This document shows, one piece after another, positions 1-14,800 of a stretch of DNA of 64,000 nucleotides; the stretch's first letter is position 1; the number at the start of each line of letters is the position of its first letter. Source of the stretch: Epiperipatus broadwayi. Taxonomy: Eukaryota; Onychophora; Udeonychophora; Euonychophora; Peripatidae. The position numbers and the translations under genes are program-made. The stretch lies in assembly GCA_028023455.1 (NCBI GenBank), contig JAQFVV010012666.1, positions 1,238,257-1,302,256 of the forward strand, given 5' to 3'. The notes below the pieces were generated by a model. That model saw only the letters and a list, made by a program, of their open reading frames with translations, did not search any database and was not told the DNA's origin.

Positions 1-186
1 CTGGTATGTATGACGTAAGATAATTTCAAGAATTAGAGTTTGGGATGGAGCCTTTCTCTTACTACGATAAAAGTGTTAAGTTAAACTTTCAAATTTAAAA
101 AAGCAACTGTAAACCAGCAAATAGACTTTTATGCCTCAAGCCTAACTAGTCATCAAATGCAAAAGAGGGGTAAAAATTTATAATAA

Positions 187-420
187 ATTAATGATTTAAA
201 AATATAATCGCACTGTAACATATTATACGTCACAACTTGTACTCATATATATATGTGTGTATGCCGATACATGTATTACTTCTAAGATTTTAGTTTTAAC
301 ACTTTAAAGACAAGTAAAATTATTTGGTAATTTATTATAAAAAATATAAAAATAAATTAATGATTTAAAAATATAATCGCACTGTAACATATTACAAGTC
401 ACAACTTGTACTCATATATA
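187..420. repeat. Direct duplication inside the inverted-repeat element
   Basis: A roughly 65-bp segment beginning AATTAATGATTTAAAAATAT and ending ACTCATATATA occurs at about 187-252 and again at about 356-420. The copies differ at only a few bases (TTATACGTC versus TTACAAGTC). It is a local duplication with no coding content. Confidence 0.8.
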
Positions 421-663
421 TTTATTCTAAAAATATTGCAAAAACAAAAAAGAGACCTTTTCATTCATTAATATTAAAAAAAAAAAGAAATATAAAGGGT
501 GTGTGTTCATGTGATCATATGATTTGAAAATGGGTATATGAATGACTAATAAAATATATTCTTTATATTCACTTATTGTTACTAATTCTGTCTATCATTC
601 CGTTTTACCTTTTAAGTATCATAGTAGGCCTGTTTGTCAAATTCAAACCCATCCCAGGCCACT

Positions 664-815
664 TGTATAATCCTATAATAATGAATTTTGATGTATAATA
701 ATGTATGTTTACGTTAGTATATGCACATCTAATATATAAATAAATATATTTATATATTAGATGTGTGCACATACACATACGTTATTATACATCAAAATAA
801 TATTATAAGATTACA
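664..815. repeat. Nested palindrome around a TA-rich core
   Basis: The sequence folds on itself around position 740. The inner stem is ACATCTAATATATAAAT against its complement ending in ATTAGATGT, and the outer stem continues through GCACAT, ACGTTA, TATACATCAAAAT and TATAAGATTAC with mismatches. It lies just inside the right arm of the larger inverted repeat. Confidence 0.7.
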
Positions 816-973
816 TACGTAATGATGTTAGGCTTGAAGCATAAAAGTCCATTAGCTGGTTTACAGTTGTTGTTTTTTTAAATTTGAAAGTTTAACTTAA
901 CACTTTTATCTTAGTAAGACAAAGGCCCATCCTAAACTCTAATTCTTGGAAATTATCTTACGTCATACATACC

Positions 974-1879
974 TGCTGTTATTTGTGTGAGACTTAAATA
1001 CACAGTTTTAAAAATAAATTTGAAAGAGACCATATCAAGCTGCGATATTTCCTGAATAAATTAATTTTACTGGCATCTTCTTTACAGTAATAAACCTAAA
1101 TCTTAAAAGTATAATTTGTTGATGGCTTGTGCTGTTGCATAATGAAGAGATCTAGGAAGAACCAAATTTAGCCTGAGCGACGATCACATCCATCCGATTG
1201 AGAATGTTGGTAATTTTTTTAAAATTCTTAAAATATTGGTAAAAAATTACTTAAATAAATGCTAACTGTCTATTATTCAGATTTGTGATTCATTATTATC
1301 ACTCTTAGTTAGAGGGATAATCCCAAAGCCAAATGTAAAATATATTTTTAAAAATAAGTTAATTAGGTTTTTTATTTGTTGATAGTGTTGAAAGTGATGG
1401 GTGTTCCCGCCATTTCACATTTACCAATATAATTATAATACTGATTTAGTATATAGCGTTGCTAGACCGGACTGAGCTTTTTAAAATAACATTTATTATT
1501 TTTCTAGTGATCGCTATATTTTAAAGGGTTTTTGTAAATATCGTTTACGATTTTTTTTTTAAAAATGCCTTAACATAAGTTAATTTTTTTGAGATTTACA
1601 ATTACAATGTTTGATTATCACTCTATAAATTACCGTTTTTGATTTATTTTAAAGGATTGTATAATTTTTTTTAATTTTCAATATTAGCTTCTTTTGCTTT
1701 TTTTTCTTTTCCCGCACTTTTTTCCATTGTAGAATTTTAGGCTGTTTAATGTTACATTACAATGTCTGATTTATAGCATTATAGTTTTTAAATATTGTTT
1801 TTTAAAATACTGATTTAGTATATACTGTTGAAGACAGAAATAAGCTTTCTTTTTGCAAATAGCATTTATGATTTATTTT
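974..1879. other. Non-coding AT-rich DNA with satellite precursors
   Basis: No reading frame of note. From about 1590 there are degenerate relatives of the satellite that follows (ACAATGTTTGATTATC, ACAATGTCTGATTTATAGC), spaced irregularly, suggesting the unamplified sequence from which the array grew. Confidence 0.5.
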
Positions 1880-2915
1880 TAAATGCTGTAAGATACGTTA
1901 ATTTTTTGAGATTTACTATTACAATGCTTGGATTTATAGTGTTTTTGATTTTTTGAGATTTAGTATTACAATGCTTAGATTTATAGCATTTTTAATTTTT
2001 TGAGATTTGCTATCAATGCTTGGAATGCTTAGATTTATAGTGTTTTTAATTTTTTGAGATTTGCTATCAATGCTTGGATTTATAGCATTTTTGATTTTTT
2101 GAGATTTGCTATTACAATGCTTAGATTTATAGCGTTTTTAATTTTTTGAGATTTGCTATCAATGCTTGGATTTATAGCATTTTTGATGAGATTTGCTATT
2201 ACAATGCTTAGATTTATAGCATTTTTAATTTTTTGAGATTTGCTATTACAATGCTTGGATTTATAGTGTTTTTGATTTTTTAATTTTTTGAGATTTGCTA
2301 TTACAATGCTTAGATTTATAGCGTTTTTAATTTTTTGAGATTTGCTATTACAATGCTTGGATTTATAGTGTTTTTGATTTTTTAATTTTTTGAGATTTGC
2401 TATTACAATGCTTAGATTTATAGCATTTTTAATTTTTTGAGATTTGCTATTACAATGCTTAGCTTTATAGTGTTTTTAATTTTTTGAGATTTGCTATCAA
2501 TGCTTGGATTTATAGCATTTTTGATTTTTTTGAGATTTGCTATTACAATGCTTAGATTTATAGCGTTTTTAATTTTTTGAGATTTGCTATTACAATGCTT
2601 GGATTTATAGTGTTTTTGATTTTTTAATTTTTTGAGATTTGCTATTACAATGCTTAGATTTATAGCATTTTTAATTTTTTGAGATTTGCTATTACAATGC
2701 TTAGATTTATAGCGTTTTTAATTTTTTGAGATTTGCTATTACAATGCTTAGATTTATAGCGTTTTTAATTTTTTGAGATTTGCTATCAATGCTTGGATTT
2801 ATAGCATTTTTGATTTTTTGAGATTTGCTATTACAATGCTTAGATTTATAGCGTTTTTAATTTTTTGAGATTTGCTATCAATGCTTGGATTTATAGCATT
2901 TATGATTTTTTAAAA
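1880..2915. repeat. 47-bp satellite array, about 21 units
   Basis: The unit is 47 bp: GAGATTTGCTATTACAATGC, then TTAGATTTATAGCG, then TTTTTAATTTTTT. I count about 21 GAGATTT starts. Variants include a 3-bp loss (GCTATCAATGC) and a 10-bp insertion (GATTTTTTAA). Units with TTAGA...GCG and units with TTGGA...GTG/GCA tend to alternate, hinting at dimeric higher-order structure. There are no unique spacers and no open frame. Confidence 0.95.
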
Positions 2916-3074
2916 AGATTGATGTAGATAACGTGTATTCAAGATCTTTACCACCTTTTTGGTTTCGTGATTCCATTTCTATAAGTGAATGAAAATATAA
3001 TTATTGCTAAAAATCTTTTCATCATTATTTTTTAGCATTCAGATTTTATAAGTTGTAATCTTTTGGCATATACG

Positions 3075-3262
3075 ATTTTGTGTTTTAATATTTTAATCAC
3101 ATGATTTTTTTAAAATTAAAATTGCTATTTTTGTGTTTTAATATTTTAATCACGTGATTTTTTTATGAAAATTGTGATTTTTGTGTTTTAATATTTTAAT
3201 CACGTGATTTTTTTAGATGAAAATTAAGATTTTTATGTTTTACCATTTTAGTCACGTGATTG
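3075..3262. repeat. Minisatellite, four units of about 54 bp with CACGTG
   Basis: Four tandem copies of TTTGTGTTTTAATATTTTAATC followed by ACRTGATTTTTTTA and a GAAAATT tail. Copies 2 to 4 carry the palindromic hexamer CACGTG; the first has CACATG. It sits just left of LTR copy A. Confidence 0.85.
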
Positions 3263-3410
3263 ACTAATATGAAAATTCCGATTTTTGTTTTTTTTTCCTA
3301 CGAAAATGGCCATTTTGAGCAATGTCATTTATCGGTTGGATGTTTCAGCATGGTTTGGGTGGTTCTTGTAATTCAAAATGGCGGCCGTGAGCGCATACTA
3401 AATCGACACC

Positions 3411-5931
3411 ACTTATTCCCAAATAAAATAAAATATTATGAATTATGTATTTGTTCACATAATTTACATTTATTAAAAAGTAAGTTATATAAGTCATAAT
3501 TGCGCACACACTATGATATCCATTTTAAAACATATCAAAATTATAAATTGTTAGTGATTTTGTTTGGATCTATTGACAAATATATTACTGTCGTAATATA
3601 TTTTGATTTAAAATAAAATTCATTTAGTAAATATTCGTTTAGTAGATAGATTCAAATATTACAATTTAAAATAAAATAAATGAGGGACAATAGTTTAATT
3701 ATATAAGTTTATCTAAAAACAGCAGCTGTCCACTTAAGTTTCCTTTAATTAGTAGCAGTAATTTTAATTAAATCTAGTTTGTAATTCGAATGTCGACGGG
3801 GAAGTTAACAAAGAAATTAATTAATGTTGAATTCCTTTAGACATTCGGATAGATTTAATTACAGCAGATAAGTCCAATAATTTTGTACGCTCCAGGACAA
3901 GTCTATTGTTAAATTTTACTATAAAAAGGACGTTTTTCTTTTGTTCTCCATTTTAAGCTTCTAAAGAATTCTGATTTGTAAAAAGGTTTCTGAGTTTTTC
4001 TAAGCTTTTAAAGAATTCTGAGTTGTCTGAGTTGTTCTGAAATTCTAATAATTTGCTAACTTTGACATGTCCGAGTAGAGGCGTTTAAGATGGCTATGTC
4101 CCCTCGGAATAGCCAGCTGCTGCACCATACCATCAGAAATCATCACACGGATCCCGGAACTGCTGCTGCCACTGCCAAAATATGAACATTCCAGATTTTG
4201 CTGCTGAATTATAAAACCTGCCGAACATCTACCTGCAAATGCGTTTCCAGAGGTAACCCAAATTAACCCAAGAGCTCTTGTGATTCCTAACTAACATGCT
4301 ATAGCTATTTAACATTGTTTTCTTATATTTCACAACTTCATTATGTATTTATTTCATGTATTTAAATATACTCAATATTTTGCTCTCTATCCTTGGGTTA
4401 ATATTTTCTATTTATAAAGCTTTCTTTTATTTTATTATGATAATGTGTCAGAATCATCTTTGACCGATTGAACTATTCCCTCTATTGAAAGTAAGATGCC
4501 GCTATTAAGGCATATTTTAAATTTATAATTTTCCAATTTTACTATCTTGCAAATCACTCGTTCGAGGGCGATTCTTTTTTTTTAATGTAATATAATCACA
4601 TAGTTTAAAATCTACATGCTATTGATTTTAATCTAATATAAGAGTATGTGTGAAGTCAATGATTTAAATGTGTCCCCAAATGCATGATTGTGTATATAAA
4701 TCTATACTTACTTTTCAAACCCGCAAGCATGCATTTTCCTATTTTAATTACCGTGTTCTACTTTCATTATAAAGTTCATCATTGATGTCGAGAATCTGCG
4801 GACCCTCTTAAATGAATTTCGAGGAATTTGATTGGGCATTTCTCTTAATCCGAGTAAAACCCATTTAGTATGTTTTGATATACACTAGTCTCGTATTGCT
4901 GGTACATGAATTGGTTGTTGAGACCGCTTTGTTTTATTTTTCCAAGGATTCTTTACATGGCAAAGTCTGCCCTTTTTACTTATTGCAAGTTTCCAGGCAG
5001 AGGGTGTTTACAAATGACACCCCTGGGAATTAAACGCAATCGTCACACAGTCGCTAAGTTTCGGCTGTTCGTCAAAATACTTTCCTATGGGTTAGCGGTG
5101 AGATGCCCTCCGTAATTATTCCGGATCTTCAATATTGTTTCATTTTATATTTATTTTACAAAGCATCCGTGACTTAAATGAGTCACACCTTCCAACTTTA
5201 TAAATTCACTATCAGCAATACTGACCTCCCAATACAAATCTATTATTATTATTCTCAAATAAATGCTTTGATTCCATTCCCACGTTTGCTTAGTAAGCTT
5301 TAGTCCTTACTATTCTCAAAATCAATAAATATTTTAGAACATTTAATTTCAAATATTGTCTTAAACTTGTCTATTTACCCAAAGCACCTCGCACATGTTC
5401 CTATCTTGTCAAGCACATTATCGTAATGCTATTAGCCCAAGGAATAGAATATATCACTCTGTTTTAAAACCTTTTGTCATTACTGAAATATAAATGCCAA
5501 CAATTATTTAATACGCGTCCCTGTCTCATATAAGCAGACAGTGGTGTTATATATATATATATATTTATATAAATAAATTGTGTGAAATTATTTAAAACTA
5601 AATTTTATCTCTTATTTTATTTGATTCCTATCACTGTCTCGGTCTATATATATATTTATATATATATATATATTTTTCTGCATTTCTTTTATAAATCCAT
5701 AGACGCTAATTAGCCACCCAAACTTATCTTAGTATAGATTCTTTTGTTTCTCCCTGACTACCAGGCTCCGGTAAAAGGTTATACTAGTTGTAGAAGGTGG
5801 CGCTGTGAAATTTGGACTTTAGATTCGAACTTAGTATATCTAGAAGGCAACCCCTCCTGGAATGTTCAGTTTTGTGTCTGGGGTTTGAATTATGCAGTGC
5901 CTTAGAGAGATAGACGATTCTGACCGTTACA
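3411..5931 (+). mobile_element. Lone long LTR, copy A (5'-truncated)
   Basis: This 2.5-kb unit matches the reverse complement of the two E3 LTRs (31545-34299 and 36705-39367) along its length. It ends with GTTACA at 5926-5931, followed by ATAT and a (TA)n run. The first roughly 170 bases of the LTR, including the TGAAAC start, are missing; similarity begins at about 3411. No gag or pol frame is attached, so it is a truncated solo LTR. It carries TATAAAAAG at 3920-3928 and a GC-richer block ending in AGAGGTAAC near 4252. ORFs within it are non-coding by this reading. Confidence 0.8.
3920..3928 (+). promoter_or_regulatory. TATA box of LTR copy A
   Basis: TATAAAAAG is conserved at the same place in both E3 LTRs (minus strand, 33464-33472 and 38645-38653). 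Transcription would start about 30 bases downstream. A GC-richer stretch follows and ends at about 4252 in GGTAAC, a possible splice donor. Confidence 0.6.
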
Positions 5932-5948
5932 ATATATATATATATATA

Positions 5949-8781
<2,833 letters not shown>

Positions 8782-8784
8782 GCT

Positions 8785-10206
8785 ATGGGAGGTACACCAT
8801 GTGCTCTTTGCAGTGATCTTATATTTGGAAAACAGCCAAGAATTAAATGTATTAAATGCAATAATAAGTTTCATAAAACATGTTTGAAATCTAATGGAAT
8901 AATATTGCATAAAAATGAAATAGAAATGGAGTCCTATATTTGTGATAAATGTAATCATTCAAATAGTAATAACGTAATGGAAGTCAATGAAAACAAAATG
9001 GAGATTATTGTATCAGATATAAATGATTCGCAAGACTTGGATATTTTTGGTCAAAATTTATTAGGAAATGAAGGTAATGACATTTCTAAATTAATAGAAA
9101 TTAATGCTATATCTAATCGTGATTTTGATAAAGGAGAAAAAAATCTATCTAAAATGGATAATAATTGTTTATCTTGTGAAAAATCTACGTTTTTATTGAA
9201 TAGAATTTTAAATATTGTTACAGATTTATCAAGTGAAATTAAATTATTGAAAGAAGAAAATATTACAATAAAAAATATGTTATTAAATGCATCTGTTAAT
9301 AATTTGGATATAAATAAAAATAATGATTATAGAAGCATAGACAGAAATTCTGTTGTTTTTAATAAAAAAGAAAGTCAACTTATTTTAAAGCATAAAGAAA
9401 AGCAAACGCCTGAACTTATTGTTTCTGATTTAAATTTCCCTCCACTTTCTACTATAAATAGAAGTGAAGGAGTTGATCAATTAAAAAAGGAGGCAGTTTT
9501 TAGTGTCACCGATAGATCAAGTTCTAAATTTAATGAACTGCAGAATAAAGCAATTAAAGTGAAGGTTGGTCAGTCAGATATGAAAACAAATGTAACGTCA
9601 GATGAATTATCTGGGATTTCTAATCAAGATAGCACCTCTAAAAACTCATATGCCTTTTATTTGAAAGGTTGTGCAGATAAAGAAAATGATGGTTTTAAAA
9701 CTGTATTTTATCGTAAAAATAAGAATAAAAATATTAAAAATTCAAGTTCTTCACCTATTATAGGAAATCAGGTTAATCATGTTTTAAAAGCTATTAAGAC
9801 AAGAAAGAAATTTAAAAAAATTTTTCTAACTAGAATGGATAATGACACCTCTGTTGAAGATGTGACTGCTCATTTGAAAAATGTTTTAGATATAAATAGT
9901 GTGTGTTATAAACTGAATACAAAATCTAAAAAATATTCTTCATTTTATTTATCTATAGAGGAATCTGAATCTGATAAAGTTTTGGTTGGTAACGTTTGGC
10001 CTTTGTCAGCAGTTATATTGCCCTTCTATGGAGATTTAAAATATTTAAGAAATTTTAATGTTGATAGTACACAGGATAATGCTATATTAAATATTAATAA
10101 GATTATTGAAGAAAAGACAGAAGATATTATATTGACTGATAATGTTGATGAAATTAGCACTATAGTGCAAGATATAAATTTGCAAAATAATCTGTGTAAT
10201 AAATAG
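8785..10206 (+). CDS. LINE ORF1 protein: PHD finger, coiled coil, RRM-like
   Basis: This 473-aa protein would bind LINE RNA in the cytoplasm and help form the transposition particle. The start chosen is the first Met after the ATT tract; the frame stays open upstream only through poly-Tyr. A C4HC3 PHD-type zinc finger is visible (C6, C9, C22, C25, H30, C33, C53, C56). A short coiled coil follows near residue 155 (LSSEIKLLKEENITIKNM). A Lys/Asn/Ser-rich linker leads to an RRM-like domain at about 342-418 (KKIFLTRMDNDTSVEDV to ILPFYGDLKY), common in ORF1 proteins of Jockey/I-type elements. There is no CCHC knuckle. The frame is intact. The true N-terminus could have extended further before 5' truncation. 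Confidence 0.8.
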   Translation: MGGTPCALCSDLIFGKQPRIKCIKCNNKFHKTCLKSNGIILHKNEIEMESYICDKCNHSNSNNVMEVNENKMEIIVSDINDSQDLDIFGQNLLGNEGNDISKLIEINAISNRDFDKGEKNLSKMDNNCLSCEKSTFLLNRILNIVTDLSSEIKLLKEENITIKNMLLNASVNNLDINKNNDYRSIDRNSVVFNKKESQLILKHKEKQTPELIVSDLNFPPLSTINRSEGVDQLKKEAVFSVTDRSSSKFNELQNKAIKVKVGQSDMKTNVTSDELSGISNQDSTSKNSYAFYLKGCADKENDGFKTVFYRKNKNKNIKNSSSSPIIGNQVNHVLKAIKTRKKFKKIFLTRMDNDTSVEDVTAHLKNVLDINSVCYKLNTKSKKYSSFYLSIEESESDKVLVGNVWPLSAVILPFYGDLKYLRNFNVDSTQDNAILNINKIIEEKTEDIILTDNVDEISTIVQDINLQNNLCNK

Positions 10207-10212
10207 CAATTC

Positions 10213-12950
10213 ATGAATTGTTATTATCAAAATGTTCGTGGTCTTAGAACTAAGACAATTGATTTTAAATTTGAATTGTTATTAAATGAATATGATATTA
10301 TCTTTTTAACAGAGACTTGGTTAAAAGAAGAAATTGATAATATTAGTATATTTGATGATAGGTATTGTGTGTATAGATGTGATAGAAATTATAATTATGA
10401 AACAAGAGGAGGTGGTACTTTGATTTCTATTAAAAAAGACATAAAGCATAAACAGATAATTATTAATGATAATAATATTGAATCTTGTTGGATTGAAGTT
10501 AGTTTAAAAAATAAAAATAAAATATTGTTAGGTACTATATATCTTCGACCTACTTTGTCAATGAATGATTTAGATGCATATTTAGTTAAGGTTGAGGATA
10601 TATTGGTGAAATATAAATATGATATTATTATAGTTGGGGATTTTAATGAAGCTGATTACTCAAGACATAATAATAAGAATGTTGATAATAGTAAACTTTA
10701 TAGATTAAAAATTTTTGTTGAGTTGGTTAGTTTAATTCAACTTAATAGTATTATTAATTTTAGGGGGAGTATGTTGGATTTATTGTTTAGCACTAAGAAT
10801 GATTTGAAGTGCAAAGAGGCTGATCAAGCTCTTTTGCCCTCTGATCCTTATCATCCACCTTTGGAATTTGTAATAGATGGTTCTCATGAACATATAAAGC
10901 CTATGGTAAATAGTAAGAGAGATTACAAACATGGTGACTATTATGGCCTTTATAAAGCTTTTGAGGACATTGATTGGAATGTAATTTTGATGGAAAATGA
11001 TCCAAATATAGCGGCAAATAATTTTGTTGGTATAGTTCAAAATTGTCTAGATCAATATATTCCTGTTAGGCATTATTTAAATACTAATAACAAATATCCT
11101 AAATGGTTTTCTAGGGAATTGTGTAAGGGCTTAAATAGAAAGCACAAATATCATAGGTTATATAAACTAACTAATGATAAAGAATTGTATAAGAAATTTA
11201 GTGGTTTGCGTGCTTATACTAAAACTCTTATGAAAAGAGATTATAATAATAATTTAAATAGAGTTGAAGAAAATTTTAGGAATAATCCACAAATGTTTTG
11301 GAATTATATAAAAGATCTTAATATTGTTGGAAGTAAAAGTTGTAGATATAATGTAATTAGGCCTTCTATGGATGATCTAGTCAATCATTTTACTAATATG
11401 TACTTAGATACTTCAAGTAATGATAATATGGTTGATATTAAATTTAATAAAGAAAGTTTTTGGAATATAGATGTTAATAAAATTGCAATTCCTGAAGTGT
11501 TTACTGCAATTTCTAAACTTAAATCGAAATCTTCTATGGGATATGATAATATTCCTAATTTTATTATCAAGGGTTGTGCTGAATGTTTGGTAGCACCATT
11601 GCATTATATTATTAATTTATCAATTGAGAAAACTATTATTCCTGATATATTTAAGATAGCTAAAATTATACCAATTTTTAAAAAAGGGGATAGATCTGAT
11701 TCGAGTAATTATAGACCTATTTCAATTCTGTCACCTTTTGCTAGAATTTATGAAAGGTGTATTTATAGTAATATTGTTGTACATATGATTAAGGTATTAC
11801 CTAGTTATCAGCATGGTTTTTTACCTGGTAGATCTGCTGAAACTAATTTAATGGTGATATCTGATCATATTGCTCATGCCTTATCTGATCAGAAGCAATT
11901 AGATGTTGTATATTTTGATATGACTCAGGCATTTGACAAAGTTTCATATATTAGACTTTTGTATAAACTTAAAATGTTGGGTGTTAGTCCTCATTTAGTT
12001 GAGTGGTTTTCCAATTATTTGAGGGGTCGAAAATCTTATGTACATATGGATAAAACTAATTCTCTTTTTTTTGATAATATGATAGGTGTTCCTCAGGGTG
12101 GAATATTAGCACCATTGCTTTTTAATGTTTATATGTGTGATCTTGATCATAGCATAAAAATAGTATGATACTTACTTATGCTGATGATTGTAAGTTATTT
12201 AAAAGAATTATTACTTATAATGATCATATTGAGGTTCAAAAGGATATAGATAGTTTTATTATATGGTGTAGGTATAACAACATGGAGATTAACATTAATA
12301 AAACATGCATTGTTTCCTATACTAATAAAACTGAAAAATCTGTTTATCAATATAAAATTGAGAATGGTGTTATTAAATATAAAGAGACTGTATCTGATTT
12401 AGGAATTATATTTTGTAGCAATTTTACTTTTAATGCACATATTAAATGTATTATTAATAAAGCATACAGAAAGATGGGCTGTATTTTGAGATAAGGGAGA
12501 GATTTATCTATTTCCATAAAATATAGGTTACTTTTTTCTCTTGTTGTTACAGTTTTAGAATATAATTCTTGTATATGGAACTTCAATCTGATTAATATTC
12601 AGTCTAAAATATATAATATTGAAAAAAGATTTAATAAATTAATAATGGGTGAATGTCAAACTGTCAAAACAGTATTGAAAGAAAGGAGAATGTTGAAGGA
12701 TATGATATTACTGAAAAAGTTGATTGATGGGAAAATTGATGTCAGTAACTATATATCAAAAATAGAATTGAAAGTACCTTGTCTCTTATTAAGAGAAATG
12801 CAAACTTTCAAGATTAGTATATGTAAAAATACTTTCTTTGGTAAATCAGTTATTAATAGATTGCAAATGGTATATAATCTAACTTTTAATAATATTGATA
12901 TTTTTTGCGATCAATTTGTGATGAATGTTAAAAAACAACTAAATGTATAG
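10213..12950 (+). pseudogene. LINE ORF2: endonuclease plus reverse transcriptase (broken)
   Basis: In target-primed reverse transcription this enzyme nicks genomic DNA and copies the LINE RNA at the nick. Endonuclease motifs are YYQNVRGLRTK (N7), TETWL (E34), VGDFNEAD (about 142) and SDPYHPPLEF (about 209). Reverse transcriptase motifs are PIFKKGDRSDSSNYRPIS (about 490), VYFDMTQAFDKVSY (about 568) and GVPQGGILAPLLFNVY (about 627). The catalytic YADD lies in the next frame at 12177-12188. Two breaks are visible: a one-base change in an A run near 12158, so the first frame stops at 12168 and the next opens at 12165, and an in-frame TAA at 12492-12494, after which the same frame runs to 12950. 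The whole would be about 910 aa, normal for this clade. It begins 6 nt after the ORF1 stop. Confidence 0.88.
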
Positions 12951-13122
12951 TTATGAACATATATGTATATATAATTTTATGTATTTAGCTTGTATTTGAT
13001 TATAATTGTTTTTTTTTTAAATTTTAATTATTATCATTGTTATTATTATTATTTTTTTTTATTGTGTATTTCTGTCAAAGTGTAAATGTTGAAATGCACA
13101 TAATAAATGGATATTGAATTGA

Positions 13123-13300
<178 letters not shown>

Positions 13301-13676
13301 CACTCATCAGCTATCCCACACGTTTGTCCCATTATAAATTGAATATTAATCACTATATTTTGTACAAATGTAATGTTTTGTTATAAAAAAAATAATTATC
13401 TTTCAAATCAGTTAAATGCTATTTTGTTCCTTTATTGGTGTAGTGCTACTTCAATTTTATATTTCTTAATAGCACTAAATCTTATATTCATCATTATGAT
13501 CTATATTATTGGCATAGCCACAAATATAAACAAAGTCATCTGTCAAATTTGATTCCTAATTTATCAACCAAATGTAATATGATTTCTCTATGACCGCCTG
13601 TCATAGAATATTCATGAGACCAATGATCGATCAATGATGACATGCATTTACTTATGTTGGTTAAAATAATAAATCT

Positions 13677-13677
<1 letters not shown>
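13301..13677. other. No gene seen
   Basis: AT-rich unique-looking DNA between the LINE target tract and the next (TA)n run. No reading frame, structured RNA or repeat stood out. Confidence 0.5.
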
Positions 13678-13711
<34 letters not shown>

Positions 13712-13720
13712 TCGGAAATG

Positions 13721-13760
<40 letters not shown>

Positions 13761-13772
13761 CATTTCCGAATC
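13678..13772. repeat. (TA)n with perfect flanking inverted repeat
   Basis: ATTCGGAAATGTTATAATAT and its exact reverse complement ATATTATAACATTTCCGAAT flank a TA run (13710-13772), preceded by a further TA tract at 13678-13709. The whole can extrude as a long hairpin. Confidence 0.9.
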
Positions 13773-13919
13773 ATTGTGTTTTCTTATATTTAAATTAATA
13801 TTATAATTAATAAGTTATGCTCCTACTGACTAGATGATCTCTAATAATATATAATTGATATGAAAGGTTACAATCATTAAATGCTTCTAAGTTTTATTTC
13901 ATGCTAAATATTCCCCCAT

Positions 13920-14154
13920 TAAACCTAAATTAGAGTCTCTTCGTGTCTCCGATGTGCGATGATGGCGGAGAGAGATAAAATTAGATCGATATCATCGGAA
14001 ATGTTGCACATAAGTTGGTAGATCTGGAAAATAGGAAAATAAGACAGAATTAATGAGTGTTCCTGACTTATGTATCTTTCACATGATTGGATTTGAGATA
14101 CTTTTGCCTAAATGCTAGATTTTGTTATGTGAACATACAAAACTGACCGGTACA
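13920..14154 (+). repeat. Diverged LTR 3' end (remnant D)
   Basis: This fits the 3'-terminal block of the other long LTRs: AGAGTCTCTTCGTGTCTCC near the start, and ACATACAAAACTGACCGGTACA at the end, followed by ATGT. Copies A (ends GACCGTTACA), E (GACTGTTACA) and F (GACCATTACA) share this layout. The rest of the LTR upstream is not recognisable. Confidence 0.5.
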
Positions 14155-14384
14155 ATGTATATATATGAAAATTATGATAACTTGCTTCCTTCATGGACTT
14201 GAAATTTGTTGAGTGATGATTAATACATGTTCACATAGAAGCTATTGAATATAATTACAATTTGGCACACTGCTAAATAAATTATTATACATACCCCCAT
14301 ACCCATATCTCTCTGTCACTTCTCTCCATCTCTATTTATCTTTCTATCTATCTACCTATCTATCTAACTATCTATCTACATATG

Positions 14385-14800
14385 TTGATACAAAGATTTT
14401 TACAGGTTGCACATATAAAAGACATATTTTGTGGGTTCATCTGTGTTATAAAAAATTAAAAATTACTGTACCAACATTTCAACGTGATCACATAAGTCAT
14501 CTACTGGGTGATAAATGGTAGAGAAAAGGTTGTATAGGAGCTACAATCACTGATTTGAAAGAACGTTAAAACTTCACCAATAGCAAAAATGTTAAATTAA
14601 AATATGTTTTTTAAAAAAAAATATTTCTATATAGGAGGGAGTTTGCATGTATCATCTCACTTATTGTTACCATCTGGCCTTTTAAGTATCTCAATGGCTT
14701 CTCTAATTTTACACTGGTAGAGATTATCACATCTGTATATGATTCTGGTACTAGAAAAATACATTTTATGAACTGAATCAATTATATAGTGAAGAGGATA
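14385..14800 (-). mobile_element. Penelope-like element 3' fragment
   Basis: The reverse complement of this region matches 31030-31410, the 3' end of the plus-strand Penelope-like copy, including a CATGCAAACTCCCTCCTA block. Translated on the minus strand it reads YQCKIREAIEILKRPDGNNK, the C-terminal tail that follows the GIY-YIG domain in Penelope-like elements. It lacks the reverse transcriptase and GIY-YIG regions, so it is a severely 5'-truncated copy. Confidence 0.7.

Larger units (their letters stand above)
1..973. mobile_element. Inverted-repeat (foldback/MITE-like) element
   Basis: Positions 1-150 are repeated in reverse complement at about 828-973. The outer end reads C(T/A)GGTATGTATGACG on both sides, and the match runs inward through the AAACTTTCAAATTT and GTAAACCAGC blocks with scattered mismatches. 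No transposase reading frame lies between the arms, so this is a non-autonomous DNA-transposon-like or foldback element. The left arm touches the window edge, so the true end and any target duplication cannot be seen. It contains a direct repeat and a second, nested palindrome, listed separately. Confidence 0.7.

Noticed and set aside
545-625. Resemblance of TTCACTTATTGTTAC...CCTTTTAAGTATC to the Penelope tail at 14640-14695
   Set aside because: The match is interrupted by about 20 unrelated bases and the surroundings do not align; likely chance in AT-rich DNA.
1880-2915. CRISPR-like array
   Set aside because: Units are contiguous 47-bp repeats without unique spacers, in eukaryotic satellite style, with no cas genes.
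10780-11040. Minus-strand frames inside the LINE ORF2 (also 11385, 11413 and 12347)
   Set aside because: Shadow frames opposite well-matched endonuclease and reverse transcriptase motifs.
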